From the NCBI RefSeq assembly GCF_033878955.1, contig NZ_CP138858.1:4305001-4369000 (forward strand): a stretch of 64,000 nucleotides of DNA, written 5' to 3'. The DNA comes from Coraliomargarita algicola. GTDB lineage: Bacteria; Verrucomicrobiota; Verrucomicrobiia; Opitutales; Coraliomargaritaceae. Under the pieces are notes generated by a model that saw only the letters and a list, made by a program, of their open reading frames with translations, did no database searches and was not told where the DNA came from. The position numbers and the translations under genes were made by a program. Shown piece after piece: positions 9,025 through 18,643 of this stretch (its first letter is position 1; every line of letters begins with the position of its first letter).

Positions 9025-9636
9025 ATGTTTCAGTTGTTTAGGCACAATATGCTTGGCTTGATATGGCTCTTCTTGGTTGGGATCGGAATTGCTTGGCTAT
9101 GGGTGTACAGTCAAACCCCGGGTGGCTTCGGTGAGGTGCCGGACGTCTGGCCTGAGAGCAGCTCGCTAGAGTTAAACGGGAGTCATTTTCAATTGCTGAT
9201 GTTCGTGCATCCACAGTGTCCATGTTCGCGTTCCAGTTTAGGAGAATTGGCTGTCTTGATGCGTCATTGTTCCAGCGATTTATCAGCGCGGGTGCTATTT
9301 GTTAGCCTCGCGGGACAGTCCAGTGAATGGACCCATAGCGGTTTATGGCATCAGGCAGAAGGCATTCCAAATGTCACAGTTGGTTTGGATCGGGATGGCG
9401 TTGAGGCGGCATGTTTTGGTGCCGAAACATCTGGTGCGACTTTGGTTTATGCGGGCTCCGGCCAATTACTTTTTCGTGGTGGCATCACCGCGTCACGTGG
9501 GCATTATGGGGACAATGTGGGGCGTCTTGCCATTCAGCAACTAGTGAATGGTCGTGATGCGGAGCGGCAGACCGCTGTGTTTGGTTGTTTGCTGAATGAC
9601 ATGCAGTGCGAGTTGCACAGTGAACATGCCATGTAG
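9025..9636 (+). CDS. RedB-like thioredoxin-fold membrane protein
   Basis: 203 residues with one N-terminal transmembrane helix (about 10-28) and a periplasmic thioredoxin-like domain. The redox-site region reads FVHPQCPCSRSSLGEL, a CxCS arrangement rather than CxxC. This is typical of proteins annotated RedB in Planctomycetes and Verrucomicrobia; whether it acts as a thiol reductase is unproven. The ATG at 9025 is chosen over an upstream GTG at 8989. It lies 21 bp before a large hybrid histidine kinase whose membrane domain is rich in His. The two are probably co-transcribed and may form a sensing pair. Confidence 0.75.
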   Translation: MFQLFRHNMLGLIWLFLVGIGIAWLWVYSQTPGGFGEVPDVWPESSSLELNGSHFQLLMFVHPQCPCSRSSLGELAVLMRHCSSDLSARVLFVSLAGQSSEWTHSGLWHQAEGIPNVTVGLDRDGVEAACFGAETSGATLVYAGSGQLLFRGGITASRGHYGDNVGRLAIQQLVNGRDAERQTAVFGCLLNDMQCELHSEHAM

Positions 9637-9657
9637 GCCATGTAGGTTTTAGGGATT

Positions 9658-12303
9658 ATGGAGAGTCTGGGGCAGTCTGAATTAATTAAGCGCAAGCAAG
9701 CTTTGATTGAGGAGCAAGCGCAAAGGATTTATGTACATACAGATCGACTGTTTCTGAAATTGATGTGCTTTCAGTGGCTGGCCGGGGTGGTGGCAGCCTT
9801 GGTCATTTCACCCCGGACTTGGGCGGGAAGTCAATCAACCGTGCATATTCACGTATGGGCTGCGGTCTTTTTTGGGGGGCTGATTACCGGGTATCCATGT
9901 TGGTGTGCTTGGAAACGACCGGGCGCAATGATGACGCGGCATGTAATTGCGGCAGCTCAAATGTTGATGGGGGCATTATTGATTCATCTCAGTGGAGGTC
10001 GGATCGAGACGCATTTTCATATCTTTGGATCTTTGGCTTTTATTGCCTTCTACCGTGATCCGAGGGTATTGTTGACTGGAGCGCTGGTTGTCTGCATGGA
10101 TCATTTTATTCGTGGCTTATTTTGGCCAGAGTCGATTTTTGGTGTTTTGAGTTCTCCCATCTGGCGCCCCTTGGAGCATGTTAGCTGGGTTGCGTTTGAG
10201 TGTTGGTTTTTGTTACGATCGATTCGAGATAGTCGGCTTGAAATGTTTGTTTCAGCGGAGCGGCAAGCTGAGTTAGAGTGTGCCAATCATGAGATTGAGG
10301 AACGAGTGGAGGCCAGGACTGTCGAATTAGAGCGTAGTCAAAGCATCGCCAGGCAGTCGGAGCGGCTGTTGAGGACGATTCTTAATATCTTACCGCAGGG
10401 AATTGTCTGGACCAACCGCGAAGGTGTGGTTCAGGGATCTAATCAGCATTTTATCGATGACATGCAGTTGGGAGATCAGGTGGTCGTCGGAGCGGTTCTG
10501 AATGAACTCCCGCTCGCGGAGGGGCATAGTGAGCATTTTCAACAGTTGCAAGCGGGAGTGTTGCGTGACGGGCGTGAGGTCTCAAATATTATAAAGCAAG
10601 TCAGCTCCAGCGGGAGCGAAGAACGTTGGATCACTTTGAACCTCGCCCCTTTGCAGGGCGACGATGAGGTGATTGAAGGTATCTTGTGTAGTTATTTGGA
10701 TGTTACGAATCTGAAGCAAGCTGAAGCGGTGGCGCTGGAATCCGCTCGTTTGAAGTCGGAATTTTTGGCGAATATGAGTCACGAGATTCGTACGCCCATG
10801 AATGGAGTGATTGGTATGGTACATCATCTTCTGGACACAGAACTGAGTGATGAGCAGCGTGAGTATTCTCAAACAGTTCAGCGTAGTGCCGAGTCGTTGT
10901 TAGCGATTCTGAATGATGTGTTGGACTTTTCTAAAATTGAAGCAGGGAAGTTAGAAGTCGAATCGGTGTGTCTAGATGTGCGGGAGTTGGTTGAGGAAAC
11001 GCTCGGGCTGATGGCCGAAGCTGCCCAATCGAAGGGCTTAGAGTTGGTGGGTGTAGTCGAGCCCACGACTCCTCAGTGGAGTCTGGGGGACCCCGGGCGC
11101 TTGCGACAGGTGATGATCAATCTATTGGGCAATGCGATTAAGTTTACCAGCGAGGGGGAGGTTGTGATGAAAGTCATGCGCTATAGCTCGGAAGATGGAG
11201 AGGCCTTGCGTTTTGAGGTGATTGACACTGGGATTGGGATTACGCCGCAGGTGCAGAGTCGGCTTTTTCAAGCGTTCACCCAAGCGGATGGTTCAACCAC
11301 CCGTGAGTATGGCGGCACTGGTCTGGGCCTTGCGATCTGCAAACGCTTGGTTCAATTGATGGGTGGGGAAATTGGCCTGGAGAGTAAGCCGGGGCAAGGG
11401 ACTACCATCTGGTTCGAAATCCCTTGGATTGAGGGGACGGCATCGGCCCCTGCGCAGATCCGCCAGCGCGATGATCTGCGCGGCTTACGTATGTTAGTGG
11501 TGGATGATAACCAGACCAATCGTGATGTCTTATGCTTACAATTGAAGAATTGGGGCGTGGATGTGGTGGCTGCTGCCAATGCTTCTGAGGCGCTTAGAAT
11601 TCTGGAAGATAAGGATTCCTTACCTTTCGAGGTCGGGATTTTGGATATGCATATGCCGGATCTGGATGGTTTGTCACTGGCCCAGTGCATTCGGGCGAAT
11701 CCCCAGTTCGCAGGGTTGAGCCTGCTCTTGTTGACTTCGCTGGCGTCTTCTGTTCCGCGGAAAGAGCTGCGTGCGCTAGAAATTCGTGATTGTTTGCAAA
11801 AGCCTGTTCGCCAAGAACGTTTTTACCAATGTTTACGCGAATTGACGGGGCATCTTGATTCGGTGGAGACGAAGGTGCCTGAGTCGAAACAAGCTTCTGA
11901 AAATCCTCAATTCGGTTTTCATGTTTTATTGGCGGAGGACAACCGTGTGAATCAGCGTGTGACAGAGTTGCAACTGAAGAAGGTGGCATGCACGGTTGAT
12001 ATCGTTGAAAATGGAGCAGAAGCCGTTACGGCTGTGTTTTCCCGTCAGTACGATCTTGTATTAATGGATTGTCAGATGCCTGTGATGGAAGGCTATGCGG
12101 CGGCACGTGCGATTCGCGAGCGTGAGGCGGAGTTGGGGCGACACCAGGGGATACATATTATTGCTGTCACTGCGCATGCAATGGAGGCGGACCGAGAGCG
12201 TTGCCTGGCGTCCGGGATGAATGATTATGTGACTAAGCCGCTGCTGGGGCCTGCATTGATACGGGCTCTGCAACGATATGAGGCTGATCGGTCGCAAGCA
12301 TGA
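9658..12303 (+). CDS. Hybrid sensor histidine kinase with two receiver domains
   Basis: 881 residues. The N-terminal membrane domain (about 33-190, several helices) carries paired His motifs: HIH at 63-65, ETHFHIFGS near 117-125 and MDHF near 147-150. A coiled coil follows (about 200-235), then a PAS-like domain (about 240-350). The HisKA H-box is SHEIRTP with His375. The HATPase domain has NLLGNAIKF, DTGIGI and GGTGLGLAI. Two receiver domains follow, with phospho-acceptor Asp663 and Asp804 and the lysines of QKP and TKP. No output domain or Hpt is fused and no separate regulator gene lies nearby. The pairing with the RedB-like gene suggests that the signal may be redox or metal state; that is inference. 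Confidence 0.93.
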   Translation: MESLGQSELIKRKQALIEEQAQRIYVHTDRLFLKLMCFQWLAGVVAALVISPRTWAGSQSTVHIHVWAAVFFGGLITGYPCWCAWKRPGAMMTRHVIAAAQMLMGALLIHLSGGRIETHFHIFGSLAFIAFYRDPRVLLTGALVVCMDHFIRGLFWPESIFGVLSSPIWRPLEHVSWVAFECWFLLRSIRDSRLEMFVSAERQAELECANHEIEERVEARTVELERSQSIARQSERLLRTILNILPQGIVWTNREGVVQGSNQHFIDDMQLGDQVVVGAVLNELPLAEGHSEHFQQLQAGVLRDGREVSNIIKQVSSSGSEERWITLNLAPLQGDDEVIEGILCSYLDVTNLKQAEAVALESARLKSEFLANMSHEIRTPMNGVIGMVHHLLDTELSDEQREYSQTVQRSAESLLAILNDVLDFSKIEAGKLEVESVCLDVRELVEETLGLMAEAAQSKGLELVGVVEPTTPQWSLGDPGRLRQVMINLLGNAIKFTSEGEVVMKVMRYSSEDGEALRFEVIDTGIGITPQVQSRLFQAFTQADGSTTREYGGTGLGLAICKRLVQLMGGEIGLESKPGQGTTIWFEIPWIEGTASAPAQIRQRDDLRGLRMLVVDDNQTNRDVLCLQLKNWGVDVVAAANASEALRILEDKDSLPFEVGILDMHMPDLDGLSLAQCIRANPQFAGLSLLLLTSLASSVPRKELRALEIRDCLQKPVRQERFYQCLRELTGHLDSVETKVPESKQASENPQFGFHVLLAEDNRVNQRVTELQLKKVACTVDIVENGAEAVTAVFSRQYDLVLMDCQMPVMEGYAAARAIREREAELGRHQGIHIIAVTAHAMEADRERCLASGMNDYVTKPLLGPALIRALQRYEADRSQA

Positions 12304-12404
12304 TGCAGTGGACGAGTATCACGACATGCTTTTGACAGCTTAGCGCTTGATTTGGCGGTAGCTGTGCGGTATCTGTGTGTGGATTAATCTCATACCCCAT
12401 TCTG

Positions 12405-12944
12405 ATGACTCTTCGATTTCAATTATTGGCTTGTAGTGCGCTCGTGTTTTTCGTGTCGCTTGCGGAGGCAAATTCTGGCAGGCTCGGTTCGGTGAGTCGG
12501 CGTGCCGATTCGGTGGAGAATAAGCGCGTGGAGAAACAAATGTGGTCTCAGTCGCAAACAAACTCGATGATGAATAAGTCCTTTCCTATTGAGAAGTGGG
12601 ATAAGCATTATTCTTCGTTGGGGGGCAAACGATCCGCGATTTCAGTTTCTGAGAGTAAAGATAAACAGATGTTTCAGACCAAGACATTTGAGCGTAAAGA
12701 GATCAGTTTCGAGATGTCTCGCTGGAATGACCGCATGGCAGACTTGCATAAACAGGCGGGCATCGACATGGATGCACGCGCTCAGTTAGTCGCAGATAAG
12801 CAGCTCTATTATATGATGCTGCAAGATTCGGAACGCTTTCGCGAGATGGCTGAGGAGGTTTCGCTGCGTGATTTGAACCGTTATCAGTTCCGTCGTAATC
12901 ATTCGGATGGTGATCTGCCGGTAGAAAAAGCGGGAAGCAGATAG
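12405..12944 (+). CDS. Small secreted hypothetical protein
   Basis: 179 residues. A clear signal peptide (MTLRFQLLACSALVFFVSLA, likely cleaved after AEA) is followed by a charged, Met- and Lys-rich, probably helical body with no recognised domain. I start at the ATG at 12405 because it gives a proper signal peptide; an ATG at 12375 adds ten residues before it. It is about 100 bp downstream of the kinase gene on the same strand. A periplasmic or surface location is expected; the function is unknown. Confidence 0.6.
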   Translation: MTLRFQLLACSALVFFVSLAEANSGRLGSVSRRADSVENKRVEKQMWSQSQTNSMMNKSFPIEKWDKHYSSLGGKRSAISVSESKDKQMFQTKTFERKEISFEMSRWNDRMADLHKQAGIDMDARAQLVADKQLYYMMLQDSERFREMAEEVSLRDLNRYQFRRNHSDGDLPVEKAGSR

Positions 12945-12945
12945 C

Positions 12946-12969
12946 TTTTTTTGATTTTATTCAAAAAAA
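12946..12969 (+). terminator. AT-rich inverted repeat, possible weak terminator
   Basis: TTTTTTTGA (12946-12954) and TCAAAAAAA (12961-12969) form a perfect 9-bp stem with a 6-nt loop directly after the stop codon of the secreted-protein gene. The stem has few G/C pairs and no U-run beyond it, so termination would be weak. A second small inverted repeat, CTTAGG/CCTAAG, follows at 12976-12993. Confidence 0.3.
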
Positions 12970-13032
12970 TGTCCGCTTAGGCTTGAACCTAAGTGAGTTG
13001 TTCAGATGGTAGGCGCAAATTCCTTCTCGAAT

Positions 13033-15369
13033 ATGCCTACCATTCTCATTCTGAGCTTAGCCATTATCTTTTTAACGGCCTGCCTCGCACCGACCTTGGT
13101 GCGTTATTTAGGTGATCGTGCCGGGTGGTTGCTCGCATTCGCGCCATTTTCTGCCTTTATCATGTTAGTCGCTCAGGCGGGGATGATTGAGGCGGGGGAG
13201 GCTTTAGTTTATCAAGTCGATTGGTTTTCGGCCTTGGATACGTCTTTTAGTCTACGGCTGGATGGCTTGTCGTTGTTGATGGCTTTACTGGTTACCGGGA
13301 TCGGAGGCTTTATCGTTATTTACGCGGGTGGTTACATGCATGGGCACCCGCAGTTAGGGCGTTTTTATCTCTATTTATTGGCCTTTATGGGCGCGATGCT
13401 GGGGCTGGTTGTTTCAGATAACCTAATCTTAGTCTTTGTGTTCTGGGAGTTGACCAGTATCAGTTCCTACCTGTTGATTGGTTTCAATCACGAACAGAAA
13501 GAAACCCGTTGGAAGGCATTGCAGGCCTTACTGGTGACGGGACTGGGAGCTATGGCGATGTTGGCCGGCTTCATTTTGATTGGCACTGTGACGGGGAGTT
13601 ATTCGTTAGCAGAGATTACGCGAATGGGCGATCTGCTGCAAGGTTGCCCTTGGTTCACGGCGATCGTTATTTTGATTTTAGGCGGCGCTTTTACGAAGAG
13701 TGCGCAGGTGCCTTTTCACTTTTGGTTGCCTAATGCGATGGCAGGGCCGACTCCAGTCAGTGCTTATTTGCACTCGGCGACTATGGTCAAGGCTGGCATT
13801 TATTTAATGGCTCGCCTCAATCCATCCTTTGCAGGCAGTGGGCTGTGGGAGTATACCTTGGCCATTTTTGGTAGCTTAACGCTATTGTTAGCGATGTTTC
13901 TGGGGCTTTTCCAGAAGGACGTGAAATCTATTTTGGCATACACCACGCTCGGGGTGCTCGGTGTTTTGACCATGCTGCTCGGGATTGGATCGGAATACGC
14001 GATTAAAGCGATGGTGGTCTTTTTGATCGGGCACGCATTGTATAAGGCGACACTCTTTATGGTGGTGGGGGCGATCGACCACGAGACGGGCACCCGTGAT
14101 GTCACACTCTTGCGCGGCTTGAGAAAACTGATGCCAATCTCGGCATTGGCCGGGGGCCTTGCGGCGCTGTCGATGTCGGGGCTGCCGCCTTTTTTCGGTT
14201 TCATTGGTAAGGAGTTGATCTATAAGGCCGGGGTCAAACTCAATGGTGCCGAGTTGATCTTCCTCGTGGTGGCATTAGTGGGGAATTTAATTATGATGGG
14301 CTTGGCCCTGAAGGCTGGGGTGGGGCCCTTTTTCGGTAAGCCGAATCACGCTGCCTTACCTAAGAAGCCACATGAGGCGCCCTTAGCTATGTGGCTTGGG
14401 CCAATTGTGCTTTCAGTCGCTGGTTTGGTGATTGGAATCATTCCGTTCTGGGTGACAGAATTTATGGTGGCTCCCGCACTGGCGGCAATTCGCGGCGCTG
14501 AGATCGCGCACCTGGACCTGGCACTGTGGAACCTCGTGCGGCCTAATTTGCCATTACTGTTGAGTGGGGTGACTGTGCTGGGTGGTTTTTTCGTCTTTTT
14601 AAACCGCGCACGCTTCTGGGCAGTGGCGGATCGTGTGTTGGCCACGATTCGACCTTACGGAGCCGAGGCCATGTATGGGCGCATCTTTAACGCCACGATT
14701 TGGTTCTCAAAGGCGCAGACCCGCTGGTTACAAACGGGACGTTTGCATGACTATGTCTTCCTGATCGTAATGACGACGGTCGGTTTCCTTACGTGGGCCA
14801 TTGTCAGTTTTGGTGGCCTTAATTTTAGCGTCGATTGGGCGGCCTACGATTTACTGATTATTTGCCTAGTGATCATTATGATTATTGCGGCTTTGGTGGC
14901 TGTCACTGGACGCTCTTATATCACGGTGCTGGTTGCACTCGGAGTGGTTGGATTTGGTGTGGCCTTGATTTTTGCCTATTATGGTGCGCCGGATTTGGCG
15001 ATTACCCAGTTGCTGGTGGAGACGCTGACGGTGGTGCTGTTTATGTTTGTTGTGCTGCGTTTGCCGCCACTGAAGACCATTTCCGGCCGATTCACCCGAT
15101 TGCGAGATGGCATCATGGCTACGGCTTTTGGTGGTTTGATCACGATACTGCTATTAAAGGCGGTGAATATACAGTTTGATCATGCGATTTCCGATCAGCT
15201 CGCCGCAATGAGCTACCCGGAGGCCAAGGGCAAGAATGTCGTGAATGTCATTCTAGTTGATTTTCGAGCTCTGGATACCATGGGCGAGATTGTGGTGGTC
15301 ACCGTTGCTGCGCTGGGTATCGCCGCACTGGTCAAGTCAGGTCTTAAGGGGAAGGGCAAGCGCTCATGA
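13033..15369 (+). CDS. mrpA: Mrp Na+/H+ antiporter subunit A
   Basis: 778 residues, the full MrpA/MnhA length. It is the largest subunit of the seven-part cation/proton antiporter, a relative of complex I NuoL with a C-terminal extension (DUF4040 and a further membrane part). The NuoL-like core shows the LHSATMVKAGIYLMARL helix and the PPFFGFIGKELIYKAG region. The C-terminal part has the PDLAITQLLVETLTVV motif typical of MrpA. I start at the ATG at 13033 (MPTILIL), just before the first helix; 13006 is an alternative. Its last codon overlaps mrpB (ATGA), so subunits are translationally coupled. Confidence 0.95.
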   Translation: MPTILILSLAIIFLTACLAPTLVRYLGDRAGWLLAFAPFSAFIMLVAQAGMIEAGEALVYQVDWFSALDTSFSLRLDGLSLLMALLVTGIGGFIVIYAGGYMHGHPQLGRFYLYLLAFMGAMLGLVVSDNLILVFVFWELTSISSYLLIGFNHEQKETRWKALQALLVTGLGAMAMLAGFILIGTVTGSYSLAEITRMGDLLQGCPWFTAIVILILGGAFTKSAQVPFHFWLPNAMAGPTPVSAYLHSATMVKAGIYLMARLNPSFAGSGLWEYTLAIFGSLTLLLAMFLGLFQKDVKSILAYTTLGVLGVLTMLLGIGSEYAIKAMVVFLIGHALYKATLFMVVGAIDHETGTRDVTLLRGLRKLMPISALAGGLAALSMSGLPPFFGFIGKELIYKAGVKLNGAELIFLVVALVGNLIMMGLALKAGVGPFFGKPNHAALPKKPHEAPLAMWLGPIVLSVAGLVIGIIPFWVTEFMVAPALAAIRGAEIAHLDLALWNLVRPNLPLLLSGVTVLGGFFVFLNRARFWAVADRVLATIRPYGAEAMYGRIFNATIWFSKAQTRWLQTGRLHDYVFLIVMTTVGFLTWAIVSFGGLNFSVDWAAYDLLIICLVIIMIIAALVAVTGRSYITVLVALGVVGFGVALIFAYYGAPDLAITQLLVETLTVVLFMFVVLRLPPLKTISGRFTRLRDGIMATAFGGLITILLLKAVNIQFDHAISDQLAAMSYPEAKGKNVVNVILVDFRALDTMGEIVVVTVAALGIAALVKSGLKGKGKRS

Positions 15370-15812
15370 AATATTTTATTTTAAATCAAGCGAGTCGCTT
15401 GTTGTTTCCGGCACTGTTGGTGTTGTCTTTGATGGTGCTCTATCGTGGGCACAATTTGCCCGGTGGAGGCTTCATCGGTGGTCTTTTGGCGGCAACCGCA
15501 TTTATTTTAGTGGGGCTGGGAGATTCGATGGAGCGCGCCAAAGAATTACTACGAATTGAGCCGGTCAAGTTAATGGCGCTCGGGCTGCTGGTGGCGGTGG
15601 TGAGTGGGATGCCTAGTTTACTGCGAGGTGCGCCATTTATGACGAGTGAGTGGTTGCCCGGTTTTTCACTGCCATTGATCGGTAAGGTACACTTGGGGAC
15701 ACCTCTGGTTTTTGATGTCGGCGTCTATATGGTGGTCATTGGTTTTGCACTACATACCACTTTCTGCCTAGCGGAACTTGCTTATACTGAAATGGAGGAG
15801 CACGAAGAATAA
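15366..15812 (+). CDS. mrpB: Mrp Na+/H+ antiporter subunit B
   Basis: 148 residues with about four transmembrane helices. The family motif LYRGHNLPGGGFIGGLL lies near residues 24-40 and marks MrpB/MnhB. It is a structural membrane subunit needed for antiport. The ATG overlaps the mrpA stop by four bases and its own stop TAA shares one base with the mrpC start. Confidence 0.95.
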   Translation: MKYFILNQASRLLFPALLVLSLMVLYRGHNLPGGGFIGGLLAATAFILVGLGDSMERAKELLRIEPVKLMALGLLVAVVSGMPSLLRGAPFMTSEWLPGFSLPLIGKVHLGTPLVFDVGVYMVVIGFALHTTFCLAELAYTEMEEHEE

Positions 15813-16159
15813 TGGAAAGTTTGATCGCAGTTTTAGTTGGCGTTCTCTTTGCAACTGGCACTTACTGCTTGATGCGTCGCAGCATTGTTAAGCTGGTTAT
15901 CGGCGTGGTGCTGATCTCGCAGGGGGCCAATTTGCTGGTTTTTACTACCGGTGGCTTGCTGGCGGGACGTCCTGCTCTGGTGCCAGCCGACGGTGTCGCG
16001 CCACCGGCACCTTTCGGAGATCCCTTGCCGCAGGCGATGGTCTTGACCGCAATCGTCATCGGTTTCGGTTTGACTGCTTTCTTGCTGGCATTGGTCACGC
16101 GCGCTCACGAGGCCGTAGGTGACGACGATATTAACGCCTTTAACAACACGGATACGTGA
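15812..16159 (+). CDS. mrpC: Mrp Na+/H+ antiporter subunit C
   Basis: 115 residues, a three-helix membrane protein related to complex I NuoK. The ISQGANLLVFTTGG helix and the ALVLTAIVIGF-type third helix (here QAMVLTAIVIGFGLTAF) are characteristic. Length is normal. It overlaps both neighbours by one to four bases within the operon. Confidence 0.94.
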   Translation: MESLIAVLVGVLFATGTYCLMRRSIVKLVIGVVLISQGANLLVFTTGGLLAGRPALVPADGVAPPAPFGDPLPQAMVLTAIVIGFGLTAFLLALVTRAHEAVGDDDINAFNNTDT

Positions 16160-17673
16160 ACGAATACAGCTTACTCCTTACATTGCTTTTGCCGTTAGTC
16201 GGGGCTGTCAGCCTCTTGCTGGGACATCGTTCTCTCGCTTTTCAGCGAGCGGGCGGCATTGTGTTCTCCAGTGTGACTTTTGCGCTCTCCCTCTATCTGG
16301 TCTACGTGGTGGATCGGGCAGATTTCGTCGTGATTCAAGTGGGCGATTGGCAGGCACCCTTTGGGATCAGCCTAGTTGCGGATCGCTTTAGTGCGGTGAT
16401 GGTTGCGGTCTCCTCGTTTATGGGAGCTGCCGTGGCGATCTATGCGCTGGCCGAAATCGACGAAGCGCGGCTTAGGAAATTCTTTTTTCCTCTATATCTA
16501 ATTTTGCTCTTCGGGGTCAACGGCGCCTTTTTGACCGGGGACTTGTTCAATCTCTACGTTTGGTTTGAGATCATGCTGATTGCTTCCTTTGTGTTGATCT
16601 CCATGGGAGGCGAGAAAGGAGAGCTGGAAGGTGGCCTCAAGTATGTCTGTTTGAATTTGCTTTCTTCGGTCATGTTCCTTGCGGGGGCCGGTATTATCTA
16701 TGGCAAGACAGGCACGCTGAATATGGCGGACTTGGCGTATAATTTGAGTGTGGCCGAAGATGTGAATTGGGTGATTAGTAGCTCCATGCTCTTGCTGGTG
16801 TCTTTCGGGCTCAAGGCAGGTATCTTTCCTTTCTTCTTTTGGTTGCCCGCTTCGTATCATACGCCGCCTTCAGCGGTTTCCGCGGTCTTTGCCGGTTTGC
16901 TGACCAAGGTGGGTGTCTATGCGCTGTTTCGCTCGTATACGCTCATGTTTGCGCCGATCTTTCCCGAGGTGCAGCCGTTAATCCTTGTGCTGGCGGTGCT
17001 GACGATGGTGACTGGGGTATTTGGCGCGGCGTCGCACTTTGACATGCGACGGATCTTGTCGTTTCACATTGTCAGTCAGATCGGTTATATGGTGCTGGGG
17101 CTAGCTTTTATGACGCCTCTTGCGCTGGCTGCAGCAATCTTTTATCTCGTGCACCATATTATTGTGAAGACGAACCTCTTCCTTGTCAGTGGTGTGGTGA
17201 TTCGGCTGAAGGGGAGTTGTGATTTGGCAAAAGTCGGTGGTCTGTGTAAGTCGGCTCCGTGGCTGGCGATCCTCTTTTTTATACCTGCATTTTCGCTAGG
17301 TGGTATTCCGCCGCTCTCAGGCTTTTGGGCGAAATTTGCTCTGGTAAAATCAGGCATCGAGATCGAAAGCTGGTGGGCCGTGACGGCGGCTTTACTGGTT
17401 GGGGTGCTCACTCTGTATTCAATGACAAAAATTTGGGGCGAGGCCTTTTGGAAGCAGCAACCCGAGAATGTCGGAGCGGGCCCCTTGCCGAATCCGGTCG
17501 GGCGTATCGCTTATATGTTGGCACCAATTACTGTCTTAGCTGTAACGACCGTTTGGATCGGACTCTTTGGAGAGCCTCTGTTCAGTTTCGCTGAGCGAGC
17601 CGCTGCGCAATTACTGAACCCACAAGAATATATATCAGCGGTTTTACCAGCTAACACGGAGGTGCTGCCATGA
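16156..17673 (+). CDS. mrpD: Mrp Na+/H+ antiporter subunit D
   Basis: 505 residues, a NuoN/NuoM-like proton-channel subunit with about 14 helices. Typical motifs are LFNLYVWFEIMLIASF (with the membrane Glu), WLPASYHTPPSAVSAVFAG and KVGVYALFR. The start codon is GTG in a GTGA overlap with the mrpC stop, an arrangement that supports this non-ATG start. Together with MrpA it forms the proton path of the complex. Confidence 0.95.
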   Translation: MNEYSLLLTLLLPLVGAVSLLLGHRSLAFQRAGGIVFSSVTFALSLYLVYVVDRADFVVIQVGDWQAPFGISLVADRFSAVMVAVSSFMGAAVAIYALAEIDEARLRKFFFPLYLILLFGVNGAFLTGDLFNLYVWFEIMLIASFVLISMGGEKGELEGGLKYVCLNLLSSVMFLAGAGIIYGKTGTLNMADLAYNLSVAEDVNWVISSSMLLLVSFGLKAGIFPFFFWLPASYHTPPSAVSAVFAGLLTKVGVYALFRSYTLMFAPIFPEVQPLILVLAVLTMVTGVFGAASHFDMRRILSFHIVSQIGYMVLGLAFMTPLALAAAIFYLVHHIIVKTNLFLVSGVVIRLKGSCDLAKVGGLCKSAPWLAILFFIPAFSLGGIPPLSGFWAKFALVKSGIEIESWWAVTAALLVGVLTLYSMTKIWGEAFWKQQPENVGAGPLPNPVGRIAYMLAPITVLAVTTVWIGLFGEPLFSFAERAAAQLLNPQEYISAVLPANTEVLP

Positions 17674-17996
17674 GACGCATATTACACTTTATAGGCTTTA
17701 TTGTCTTCTATATTGGGGAAGTTGTGAAATCCAATCTCCGCGTGGCTTACGATGTGCTCACGCCGACGCATCATATGAAGCCCGGCATTATTGCGGTGGA
17801 TGTTGCAGGTATGAGTGATCGCCAGCTTCTCTTTATGGCGAATTTCATTACCATGACCCCCGGCACGCTAGGTATTTGCTTTTCTGAAAATAAGGATAAG
17901 CTATATTTACATGCCATGTACCTTGAAGAGGACTTAGCTGCGCTTAGCAAAGAGCTCTCAGATACCTACGGAAAGCGAGTGCGCAATGTATTTTGA
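17670..17996 (+). CDS. mrpE: Mrp Na+/H+ antiporter subunit E
   Basis: 108 residues, on the short side for MrpE because only one clear hydrophobic helix precedes the conserved cytosolic part. The cytosolic segment LLFMANFITMTPGTLGICFS and the ending LHAMYLEEDLAALS match the MrpE/MnhE family. ATGA overlap with mrpD; its end overlaps the mrpF start by 11 bases. Confidence 0.92.
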   Translation: MRRILHFIGFIVFYIGEVVKSNLRVAYDVLTPTHHMKPGIIAVDVAGMSDRQLLFMANFITMTPGTLGICFSENKDKLYLHAMYLEEDLAALSKELSDTYGKRVRNVF

Positions 17997-18276
17997 AGAA
18001 TTAGGAATGCCGCTTGCGCCGGCAAGTTTGATTGCGTCGATTTTATTGGTCGCCGCGCTGGCATTGGCGTTGCTGCGTATCGTGAAGGGGCCGACTCCAT
18101 TTGATCGTGTGGTGGCGCTGGATTTGATTGGGGGTATTTGCCTCTGTATCATCGTGTTGTTTGCCATACATTTTGACCAGCAGGTGTTGTTGGATGCGGC
18201 ATTCGTTATTGCGATTGTCAGCTTTATTGGAACGGTTGCCTTTGCGCGCTACTTAGGAAAGGGAGGAGATCAATGA
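17986..18276 (+). CDS. mrpF: Mrp Na+/H+ antiporter subunit F
   Basis: 96 residues, three hydrophobic helices. The loop RIVKGPTPFDRVVALD after the first helix is the hallmark of MrpF/MnhF. The ATG at 17986 gives an 11-base overlap with mrpE. A second in-frame ATG at 18007 (MPLAPASL) lies closer to the first helix and is possible. The stop overlaps mrpG by four bases. Confidence 0.93.
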   Translation: MYFEELGMPLAPASLIASILLVAALALALLRIVKGPTPFDRVVALDLIGGICLCIIVLFAIHFDQQVLLDAAFVIAIVSFIGTVAFARYLGKGGDQ

Positions 18277-18599
18277 GTTGGATCGTTGCAATACTACTGG
18301 TATTAGGGGCATTTTTCGCTTTCGTGGCAGCACTCGGTGTGATTCGTTTTCCAGACTTTTACACTCGTATGCATGCGGCGACCAAGGCGGGTGCATTTGG
18401 TGCCTGCTTGCTGCTTTTGGGCGCGGCCCTTCATTTCGGGAGCACACGGGCGATTATTACCGTTGCTTTGATCATTGTGTTTTTCTATCTGACCACACCT
18501 GTGGCCGCCCAGACGATTGCCCAAGCGGCATATCGCAGAGGCGTTACTCTCTGGCCTAAGAATGGGCATGACGAATTGGCCGAAGATGAGGCTGAATAA
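18273..18599 (+). CDS. mrpG: Mrp Na+/H+ antiporter subunit G
   Basis: 108 residues, three helices. The segment ALGVIRFPDFYTRMHAATKA is the family signature and FFYLTTPVAAQTIAQAAYR completes the match. It is the last subunit of the A-G set, and the cytosolic C-terminus is acidic. The next gene, another antiporter, starts 45 bp later on the same strand. Confidence 0.94.
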   Translation: MSWIVAILLVLGAFFAFVAALGVIRFPDFYTRMHAATKAGAFGACLLLLGAALHFGSTRAIITVALIIVFFYLTTPVAAQTIAQAAYRRGVTLWPKNGHDELAEDEAE

Positions 18600-18643
18600 A
18601 TAGTGCTTGCCTCATATCCTGCGGGACATTGTTTCTGTGGTCG

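Noticed and set aside
13033..18599. NADH dehydrogenase (complex I) genes
   Set aside because: MrpA, C and D resemble NuoL, K and N, but the gene order A-G, the MrpB/E/F/G signatures and the absence of NuoA-J show an Mrp antiporter.
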